Under the pieces are notes generated by a model, which ran no database searches, was not told where the DNA came from, and saw nothing but the letters and a program-made list of their open reading frames with translations. DNA of 7,190 nucleotides, from contig JBBRQD010000196.1 of the NCBI GenBank assembly GCA_038227045.1, forward strand, positions 1 to 7,190, read 5' to 3'. This document shows positions 1 through 5,691 of this stretch, in pieces (positions within the stretch are counted from its first letter, which is position 1; every line of letters begins with the position of its first letter). Made by a program: the position numbers and the translations under genes. The stretch is from JANXLS01 sp038227045. GTDB lineage: Bacteria; Planctomycetota; SZUA-567; H5-PLA8.

Positions 1-129
1 ATGCGCAACGCCATCCTTTCGGTTCTGCGGCAAAACAAAATAAAGAACGTCGCGCGAGCCTTGCGGCGCTTCGCCGCACACCCCGGCGAAGCCATCGCTT
101 TGCTGGCGCGCAAGGCGACGGACTTTTGA
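1..129 (+). CDS. C-terminal fragment of a probable DDE transposase (ISAs1/IS4-like), truncated by the window edge
   Basis: Frame 1 is open from the first base to the TGA at 127-129 and encodes 42 residues. The ATG at position 1 is probably internal, with the gene starting upstream of the window. The peptide begins MRNAILSVLRQ, continues NVARALRRFAAHP and ends EAIALLARKATDF. This resembles, from memory, the tail of ISAs1/IS4-like transposases, where a helix of the form 'LRNLAISLLR' is followed by 'NIAAALRHHARDP...LL'. The catalytic DDE residues would lie upstream and cannot be checked. An intrinsic terminator begins 37 bases after the stop, which suits the end of a transcribed gene. It could instead be an unrelated small protein or another gene's C-terminus. 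Family assignment is tentative; that this is coding sequence is more likely than the name. Confidence 0.45.
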   Translation: MRNAILSVLRQNKIKNVARALRRFAAHPGEAIALLARKATDF

Positions 130-166
130 AAGGCCCTGGGCACATCCGGTCGGATGGGAGAAAATC

Positions 167-212
167 AGTGACAGACCGCTCCAATCTTGGTATGGTCTGT
201 CGCTTTCTTTTT
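167..212 (+). terminator. Intrinsic terminator after the left-hand transposase fragment
   Basis: An 11-bp stem pairs AGTGACAGACC (167-177) with GGTCTGTCGCT (194-204), with one T/G wobble and an otherwise perfect match. The loop is 16 nt, and the T-rich run TTCTTTTT follows at 205-212. This is the classic layout of a Rho-independent terminator for transcription arriving from the left. A short A-rich stretch (161-164) before the 5' arm means it may also work weakly on the opposite strand. It lies between the transposase fragment and the next gene, so transcription from the left should not run into the block of exported proteins. Confidence 0.8.
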
Positions 213-233
213 GCACGGGCGGAACCGGCGCAC

Positions 234-238
234 AGGTG
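234..238 (+). promoter_or_regulatory. Shine-Dalgarno site that fixes the start of the LamG protein
   Basis: AGGTG ends 7 nt before the ATG at 246. The same frame stays open upstream to a TTG at 126, but that longer version would overlap the transposase stop and translate the terminator hairpin. The site and the hairpin together favour the ATG at 246. Confidence 0.6.
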
Positions 239-245
239 TGAATTT

Positions 246-2348
246 ATGAATATTCTCTACTGTGATGAATGTGGCACCCGTATCGACGACAGCGAAAGCG
301 TGTTGATCAAAGGCAAGGATTATTGTGCCAAATGCGCATCCAATAAACAGACGGCCGATCCGTCGCGTGGCTCGAAAACGTTTCCGAAACTGCAACGTCC
401 GCCCAGCAGCGATCAAATACCAAGGCACGCAACGCCGTCGGCGGGAGTCGGTCACCAGCGAACGGAAGGCAGTTCCACGAAAAGGCATGTAGGCCCGCCA
501 ACGATAAAAGTGTCTGCCGGGGCGCAGAAACGGCCAGGTCCGCCAGAGTCCGACTGGAGCACGTGGATGCGGCACAACACGGCGCTGATCAGCGTGCTCG
601 GCGTGGGTGTCGTGGGTTTGATCGCATGGGCGGCGTTGAGCGCTTCGCCGTCTAAAGGGCAGTCGAATAAGCTGCCGCCGACAGTCGGCATGGCGACAAC
701 AAAGAGTGCGCCGATCACGACGGCTCCTGCGACGACCGCGGCCGCGACCACGCAAATCAAAATTGCAGGCCCGGGGTTCCTTACTCAGGGCAATGAACTC
801 GACATTGGATTGGAATCGGCGAAAGAAGCGTACGAAAACGAGATCAAGCCCTTGGCGAAGAGGGGCAATTCCATCAACAACTTGCTGCCGCTCGAAAAGT
901 TTCTGAAGGACAAGGTGCGTTTCAAAGCGCAGGCGTTTTTCAAAGAAGCGGAGCAGATGCTGCGTGACATAAAGGATGTGCGCAGGAAAACGCTGCGTCC
1001 CGAATTCGACGCGTGGTTCGGCAGCGCCAAAGCCGGAGATTGGGAAGCGCGCATTGACAAGTCTGGCCCGCCGAAAGTGCTGCTGCCGTTTAACGAGAAG
1101 GCTGCGACCGACAAGGTTAGCGGGCATTCCGGGGACAAGACCGTCGAAGCGCTGGCCAGCGAGCCGATCAAATGGGAGGACGGCGGGATCTTCGGACAGA
1201 AGGCACCGGCGCTCGGCGGCACGGCGACGTTCGAAGCGCCCGGCGAACTCGGCGACTTAGAGAAGGATCAGGCGTACTCCTACGGGTGCTGGGTGAAGCT
1301 GCCATCGCTAACGCCTAACGGTATCGCGCTGATCGGACACATGGATGACATGGCCGGTCACTCGGGCTGGGATCTGTTTATTCAGGGCGCGGAAGTGGCC
1401 GCGCATTTGATTCACACCTGGCCTATGGACGCGATCAAGATCGAGACTTCGGGATCCAACATCCTCAAAACCAATGTCTGGCAGCACGTCTTTGTCACGT
1501 TTGACGGCTCGGGGAAGGCCGAAGGCTTCAAGATTTTTGTGGATGGCAAGGACCAACCGCTGAGCGTTTCATCCAACAACCTGATGGGCAGCGCGCGCGT
1601 GAATACACCGCTGACCGTTGGCCGCCGCAAGTCGACGTCGTTCGTGCTGCCGGGAACGCAGATACAGGACGTGCGCCTATACAACCGGAAACTCACCCCG
1701 GACGAAGTGCTCCAACTGGCTTTTTTGCCGCAGATGGAAGCGGTGCTGGCAAAGGCCCCCAACGAACGCGCGGCGAAAGAAACCAGCGAACTCTTCGACG
1801 CCTATATCGATGCGTTGTTGGAGAAGGAATCGCTCGCCGGTGCCAATCAATTTTTAAGGATCGATACGGCAACGCAAGGCACATGGACGGGCGTCTACGG
1901 TTCGCAGGGCGGAGGCTTCAACAACGCCCCTGGCGGTCCAACCTTCCCCAGCTATGTCACCGTGGCCATTGCGGGCAGTATCGACTTCACTTGGGCAGAT
2001 TCCACCACGGACGTGCGGGCTCTGCAAGTGTCCTCCGGCAGCAGCAGCCGCAGCGCCACCTGCTGGTTCAGTAGCACCTCTTTCACCATCGACGTGAACC
2101 TGACCGACGGCCAGTCCCACCAGATCGCCCTTTACGCCGTGGATTGGGACAACTGCAAAGGCGGACGCTCTGAACGCATCGACTTGGTGGACGCAAGCAC
2201 CGGAACCACGCTGAACAGCCAGACCGTCTCCTCATTTGTGAATGGAAAATGGCTGGTGTGGAACGTCAGCGGCCACGTGAAGTTCGTGGTTACCAACGTG
2301 GCTGGCGATGGCAACAACGCCGTCATCAGCGGCATCATGTATAAATAA
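246..2348 (+). CDS. Membrane-anchored protein with N-terminal zinc ribbon, LamG-like domain and C-terminal beta-rich domain
   Basis: The protein is 700 residues long. Residues 6-30 hold two CxxC-type pairs, CDEC (6-9) and CAKC (27-30), giving a small zinc-ribbon or LIM-like finger. A basic, Pro/Ser-rich linker runs to about 110. One membrane span follows (about 112-133, ALISVLGVGVVGLIAWAAL), then an Ala/Thr-rich spacer (150-170). Residues 185-255 are charged and probably helical. Residues 270-490 form a concanavalin-like LamG domain, with landmarks AYSYGCWVKLP (343-353), WQHVFVTFDGSG (412-423), KIFVDGK (429-435) and IQDVRLYNRKL (473-483). This domain and the following 'LFDAYIDALL' segment resemble the LamG insert of planctomycete/verrucomicrobial DUF1549/DUF1553 proteins, but the cytochrome and DUF1549/DUF1553 parts are absent. 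Residues 540-700 match, from memory, a beta-rich C-terminal domain of large secreted proteins of the group (TQGTWTGVYG, FTIDVNLTDGQSHQIALY, NAVISG). The likely topology is finger in the cytoplasm and domains outside. No catalytic residues are recognised; a binding or adhesion role is inferred. Confidence 0.85.
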   Translation: MNILYCDECGTRIDDSESVLIKGKDYCAKCASNKQTADPSRGSKTFPKLQRPPSSDQIPRHATPSAGVGHQRTEGSSTKRHVGPPTIKVSAGAQKRPGPPESDWSTWMRHNTALISVLGVGVVGLIAWAALSASPSKGQSNKLPPTVGMATTKSAPITTAPATTAAATTQIKIAGPGFLTQGNELDIGLESAKEAYENEIKPLAKRGNSINNLLPLEKFLKDKVRFKAQAFFKEAEQMLRDIKDVRRKTLRPEFDAWFGSAKAGDWEARIDKSGPPKVLLPFNEKAATDKVSGHSGDKTVEALASEPIKWEDGGIFGQKAPALGGTATFEAPGELGDLEKDQAYSYGCWVKLPSLTPNGIALIGHMDDMAGHSGWDLFIQGAEVAAHLIHTWPMDAIKIETSGSNILKTNVWQHVFVTFDGSGKAEGFKIFVDGKDQPLSVSSNNLMGSARVNTPLTVGRRKSTSFVLPGTQIQDVRLYNRKLTPDEVLQLAFLPQMEAVLAKAPNERAAKETSELFDAYIDALLEKESLAGANQFLRIDTATQGTWTGVYGSQGGGFNNAPGGPTFPSYVTVAIAGSIDFTWADSTTDVRALQVSSGSSSRSATCWFSSTSFTIDVNLTDGQSHQIALYAVDWDNCKGGRSERIDLVDASTGTTLNSQTVSSFVNGKWLVWNVSGHVKFVVTNVAGDGNNAVISGIMYK

Positions 2349-2401
2349 AATGCCCCTTTCAACATTGTGTGGCACACCCGTAGCATATAGGAAATTCGAT
2401 C

Positions 2402-3385
2402 ATGGCCACGCTCTCAACCAGAAAGTTCCTTGGCGTTCTTGTTGCACTGGCATGCTGGTGTGCATGCGCGGTGGAGCAGGGCTCGCCGGGTGTGCGCGTC
2501 GAGAAAGATATTGCCTACATCACCGATGGCGATGCAGCTCAGAAGCTTGATTTGTATCTCCCTGAAAAGCCCTCAGAAAAACCGCTGCCGCTGATCGTCT
2601 GGGTTCACGGAGGCGCCTGGAGAGCAGGTAGCAAAGCGGGCGGCCCTGCCGTTGGAATGGTCGCCCGAGGCTACGCCGTGGCGAGCGTGGAATACCGTTT
2701 CGTCCCGAAAGCGCTCTTCCCGGCGCAAATCCAGGATTGCCAGGCGGCGATCCGCTGGCTGCGGGCCAATCGCGCGAAATACAATTTCGATCCGGATCAC
2801 ATTGGCGCCTGGGGCTCATCCGCCGGCGGCCACCTGGTTGCGTTGCTGGGGACGGCCGGAGGCAAGAAAGCGTACCCGGCCATTGGCGGCAATGAGGATC
2901 AGTCGGACCGGGTGCAGGCCGTCTGCGACCTGTATGGCCCGGCTGATTTCAGTACCGTTGCCCAACAGGCGGAGGAAGACAAAGGGGTCAAGAACATCTG
3001 GAAATTCAACACCCCCGGCGACCCTTACTCCGACCTGGTAGGCGTGAAGCTGGATGCGGACAAGGCCAAAGTTGACGCGGTCAGCCCCGTGCATTTTGTC
3101 AGTCAAGACAACCCGCCGTTCCTGATCGTACACGGTACCAAGGACGCGTTGGTTCCGCTCGCCCAAAGCGTGGAACTGGAAACATCCCTGAAGAAGGCGG
3201 GCGTGTCTGTCTTGTTGCAGCGCCTGCCCAACAGCGGACACGGTGGCCCGATGTTCAGCAAGCCGGCTATCAACAAACTCATTCAGACGTTCTTCGACAA
3301 ACATCTGAAGGGGATGGATGTCCCGATCGAGCTTGTTCCCGAAACCGACGTGACCGCGCCAGACGAGCCTGTCAAAACGAAATAG
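2402..3385 (+). CDS. Exported alpha/beta hydrolase, BD-FAE/HSL-like esterase family
   Basis: This 327-residue serine hydrolase probably cleaves carboxyl esters such as acetyl or feruloyl groups on polysaccharides. Residues 1-23 form a signal peptide (RK, then LGVLVALACWCACA) with probable cleavage after ACA. There is no good lipobox despite three cysteines. The oxyanion-hole motif HGGAW is at 69-73. The nucleophile elbow is GSSAGG with Ser140, the acid is Asp248 in HGTKD, and the base is His280 in SGHGG, so the triad is complete. EYRF (97-100), followed by the FPAQIQDCQAAIRWLRAN stretch, is typical of BD-FAE and hormone-sensitive-lipase-like enzymes. Length fits the family, apart from an acidic, Pro-rich tail after about 304. 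The start is set by AGGA (2389-2392), 9 nt before ATG, and by an in-frame TAG at 2381-2383. It lies 53 bp after the LamG gene with no terminator between, so co-transcription is plausible. The substrate cannot be told from sequence. Confidence 0.92.
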   Translation: MATLSTRKFLGVLVALACWCACAVEQGSPGVRVEKDIAYITDGDAAQKLDLYLPEKPSEKPLPLIVWVHGGAWRAGSKAGGPAVGMVARGYAVASVEYRFVPKALFPAQIQDCQAAIRWLRANRAKYNFDPDHIGAWGSSAGGHLVALLGTAGGKKAYPAIGGNEDQSDRVQAVCDLYGPADFSTVAQQAEEDKGVKNIWKFNTPGDPYSDLVGVKLDADKAKVDAVSPVHFVSQDNPPFLIVHGTKDALVPLAQSVELETSLKKAGVSVLLQRLPNSGHGGPMFSKPAINKLIQTFFDKHLKGMDVPIELVPETDVTAPDEPVKTK

Positions 3386-3454
3386 TCGGTTGGCACTGAG
3401 GTCAAGAAAGCAGACGCAGAAGATATAGAGAACAGAAAATTAAAGGAATAAAAG

Positions 3455-4729
3455 ATGAATCCTATACGCATGTCGGCGGTCGTGGACGTGGCCGTGGCGG
3501 CGGTGGCTATCCTGGTGCAGGCGGCGGCTCCGGCTCAAGATGATTGGACGGAGTTTCGCGGACCCACTGGCCAGGGCATTGTGGAAGCGAAGAATCTTCC
3601 CATCGAATGGTCTGCGACAAAGAACGTCGTGTGGAAACAGCCGATTCCAGGGCTGGGCTGGTCGTCTCCGGTAGTCCAGAAGGGAAAAGTCTTTCTCACC
3701 AGCGCAGTGGTTAATGCCGCTGAAGGGCCGTCGCTGCACGCTCTGTGCCTGGATGCCGCCACTGGGCATGAGTTGTGGAACACCGAAGTTTTCAAACCCG
3801 CCGAGACCCAGGCGAAACCCATGAATGGAAAGAACAGCCATGCCAGCCCGACACCGGTGCTGGAAGGCGACCGCCTTTATGTTCATTTTGGACACAATGG
3901 CACCGCCTGCCTTGACCTGAGCGGCAAGGTTGTTTGGCGCATGAACAGCTTAAACTATCCATCAACTCATGGCAATGGCGGCTCGCCCATCCTCGTGGAC
4001 AATCTGCTGGTCTATAATGCGGACGCAACCACCGCCCCCTTTATTGCGGCATTGGATAAAGCGACCGGGAAAGTCGTCTGGAAAGTAAAACGCGAGACGC
4101 AGGCTCAGAAAAAGTTTTCGTTTTGCACGCCGCTGCTCATCACGGTAAACGGCCAGCGGCAAATCATCAGTCCGGGCAGTGGGTTTGTTTCGGCCCTCGA
4201 TCCCAAAGATGGTCATGAAATCTGGCGGGTGCGATATGGCGAAGGGTATTCGGTCGTTCCGCGACCGGTGTTCGGACAGGGCCTGGTTTTCATCAGCACC
4301 GGCTTCAATACCGCAAACATTTTGGCCATTCGTCCACATGGCCAGGGCGATGTGACGGACACGCACATTGCCTGGCGTGTCGCAAAGGGAGCCCCGCTGA
4401 CACCGTCGATGCTGGTAGCGGGGGAAGAGCTTTATGCGGTCTCGGACAACGGACTGGCGAGTTGCTTCGAGGCCAAGACCGGCAAGGTCCTTTGGCAGGA
4501 ACTTGTCGAGGGCAAGTATTCGGCCTCGCCCCTGGCGGCCGATGGACGCCTTTATCTGCAAAACGAGAAAGGCTACGGCACGGTCCTCAAACTGGGCCAG
4601 ACATTCGCAACGCTGGCTACAAATCTCCTGGCTGAAAGGACACTGGCTTCCTATGCCGTCTACGACGGTGCCTTGTTCATTCGCACGGCGGAAAACCTTT
4701 ATCGGATTGCAAACCAGCCGCCTAAATAG
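3455..4729 (+). CDS. Exported PQQ-binding-like beta-propeller repeat protein
   Basis: The protein has 424 residues. An N-terminal export signal of about 28 residues ends APA-QDD; its hydrophobic core contains an unusual Asp11. The mature protein starts with WTEFRGPTGQG (31-41), a hallmark of PQQ-like propellers in Planctomycetes and Verrucomicrobia. Blade repeats of the 'aldxatGkvvW' type occur at about 97-108 (CLDAATGHELW), 152-161 (CLDLSGKVVW), 198-209 (AALDKATGKVVW), 246-257 (ALDPKDGHEIW) and 337-347 (CFEAKTGKVLW). The intervening strands read 'SPVV..GKVF', 'SPTPVLEGDRLYV' and 'ASPLAADGRLYL'. These are the WD40-like/BamB-type repeats of a propeller. Nothing shows that it binds PQQ or has dehydrogenase activity, and there is no haem CxxCH. 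A scaffold or ligand-binding role in the periplasm is more likely. The start is clear: AAGGA (3443-3447) lies 7 nt upstream, and an in-frame TAA sits two codons before the ATG. The gene follows the esterase by 69 bp of purine-rich, AT-rich leader. Confidence 0.92.
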   Translation: MNPIRMSAVVDVAVAAVAILVQAAAPAQDDWTEFRGPTGQGIVEAKNLPIEWSATKNVVWKQPIPGLGWSSPVVQKGKVFLTSAVVNAAEGPSLHALCLDAATGHELWNTEVFKPAETQAKPMNGKNSHASPTPVLEGDRLYVHFGHNGTACLDLSGKVVWRMNSLNYPSTHGNGGSPILVDNLLVYNADATTAPFIAALDKATGKVVWKVKRETQAQKKFSFCTPLLITVNGQRQIISPGSGFVSALDPKDGHEIWRVRYGEGYSVVPRPVFGQGLVFISTGFNTANILAIRPHGQGDVTDTHIAWRVAKGAPLTPSMLVAGEELYAVSDNGLASCFEAKTGKVLWQELVEGKYSASPLAADGRLYLQNEKGYGTVLKLGQTFATLATNLLAERTLASYAVYDGALFIRTAENLYRIANQPPK

Positions 4730-4737
4730 GAATAAAC

Positions 4738-4756
4738 CCGCGCACGAGACGCGCGG
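4738..4756 (+). other. GC stem-loop just after the propeller gene
   Basis: CCGCGC (4738-4743) pairs perfectly with GCGCGG (4751-4756) across a 7-nt loop, starting 8 nt after the stop codon. No T-run follows, so it is not a standard intrinsic terminator. It could protect the mRNA 3' end or be chance in GC-rich DNA. The rest of the gap to 4855 shows nothing recognisable. Confidence 0.35.
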
Positions 4757-4842
4757 CCATGATCGCGGCACGACGCCGCTGGCTGGCTCGTCAAAGCGCT
4801 CGCGCCTCCCCGAGCACAAACCGGAAAACCGTAACTCCTGTC

Positions 4843-4846
4843 GGAG
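4843..4846 (+). promoter_or_regulatory. Shine-Dalgarno site supporting the GTG start of the metalloprotease
   Basis: GGAG lies 9 nt before the GTG at 4856. An in-frame TAA at 4832-4834 excludes a much longer N-terminus, and the GTG start gives an intact signal peptide. Confidence 0.6.
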
Positions 4847-4855
4847 CATTCAACC

Positions 4856-5557
4856 GTGAATCGCATCGCCCTTCTTTCCGCACTGCTCTGTTTCGCGAAT
4901 CTTCTTCGCGCGGCGGACGAGCACCCGACCGTCCAAGTCTCCGCGCGCGTCCATCTGGTTCTGTCCGACAAGGAACCCGCGTTGAACACAACGTTGACCG
5001 AAGCGGACGTGAAGCGTATCTTCGGCAAAGTCAACATGATCTGGTCTCAGGCGCACATCCACGTCGAATTGGAATCAGTCTGCAAGGCCACCGCGGTCGT
5101 TGACCCGAATGCCAAGAAAGACATCGGTTACGGCTGGGTGATCGCCGCCATGCCGCGCGACAACCTGCTGAAGAACGGGCTGAATATTTTCTACGTGAAA
5201 GATCTGACCGACAACGGATTCTACAGTGATTCGACGGGGCTCATCGTGGTCAAGGACAGCGCGAAACTCGCCGAAGTGCCCGGCGGGATCGACGAGCCGA
5301 TTCCGCGCGTCACGGCGCACGAAATCGGCCACGCATTCTCGCTTAAACATCGGCAGGACGTGACCAATTTGATGGCGTCGAAAAAGTCCGGCTATGCGCT
5401 GAACGAAGTAGAAATTGCCCAGGCGCGCGCAGCAGTGCTCGCGAAGTTCGCGACGGCCGCGAAAGAAAATTCAGAATCGAATCCGAAGCCTGTTGTCCCG
5501 CCAGCTCCGGAATCGGCCCGAACTGTTCGTCCACCAGGAAGCACGGACGGCCGCTGA
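4856..5557 (+). CDS. Small exported metzincin-type zinc metalloprotease
   Basis: This 233-residue protein starts at GTG. Residues 1-20 (MNRIALLSALLCFANLLRAA) are a Sec signal peptide with probable cleavage before DEHP. The zinc site is HEIGHAFSLKHRQD (155-168): His155, His159 and His165 as ligands, Glu156 as general base, and Asp168 in the family-specific position after the third His. This fits the metzincin pattern HExxHxxGxxHxxD except that the usual Gly is Ser162. NLMAS (171-175) with Met173 is a candidate Met-turn, spaced as in matrixin-like proteases. The upstream part (about 26-130) has alternating strands and helices, as in a compact metzincin upper domain (LTEADVKRIFGKVNMIWSQ, then IHVEL). 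After about 203 comes a Pro-rich, probably disordered tail. No propeptide or cysteine switch is seen. It probably cleaves peptides in the periplasm or outside; the substrate is unknown. I cannot assign it to a named MEROPS family. It lies 126 bp after the propeller gene, so a separate transcript is possible. Confidence 0.85.
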   Translation: MNRIALLSALLCFANLLRAADEHPTVQVSARVHLVLSDKEPALNTTLTEADVKRIFGKVNMIWSQAHIHVELESVCKATAVVDPNAKKDIGYGWVIAAMPRDNLLKNGLNIFYVKDLTDNGFYSDSTGLIVVKDSAKLAEVPGGIDEPIPRVTAHEIGHAFSLKHRQDVTNLMASKKSGYALNEVEIAQARAAVLAKFATAAKENSESNPKPVVPPAPESARTVRPPGSTDGR

Positions 5558-5691
5558 AATCGTCCACCGTCGCCGAGCCGAGCTTTGGCGGGCGCCCCGC
5601 AGCGGAAATGACTTGTTAACTCTTGAGCAGAAGTGTATGCACAGAAGCCTCTCCACGCCAATTGTGGGAAACACCCTATGGAAAATCGTTC

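Noticed and set aside
126..245. N-terminal extension of the LamG protein from a TTG at 126
   Set aside because: It would overlap the transposase stop, translate the terminator hairpin and add sequence without features; the ATG at 246 has a good ribosome site and starts directly at the zinc finger.
2443..2475. Lipoprotein lipobox in the esterase signal peptide (VALAC)
   Set aside because: The -3 position is Ala rather than Leu/Val/Ile, so the motif does not fit; ordinary signal peptidase I cleavage after ACA is more likely.
3962..4849. Long open frame (295 codons) on the minus strand across the propeller gene
   Set aside because: No domain or signal is seen, and the + strand propeller repeats account fully for this DNA.
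5613..5641. Possible sigma70-type promoter before the oxidoreductase: TTGTTA and TATGCA with 17-bp spacing
   Set aside because: Only 4 of 6 and 3 of 6 bases match consensus, and such matches are common by chance; promoter consensus in this phylum is also uncertain.
5623..5691. N-terminal extension of the oxidoreductase from a TTG at 5623
   Set aside because: It would bury the twin-arginine motif more than 30 residues from the N-terminus; the ATG at 5692 places it at residues 9-10.
5558..5691. Possible remnant gene or small ORF between the protease and the oxidoreductase
   Set aside because: No frame gives a recognisable protein, and stops interrupt any continuation of the protease; only short weak GC-rich palindromes such as GGGCGCCC were seen.
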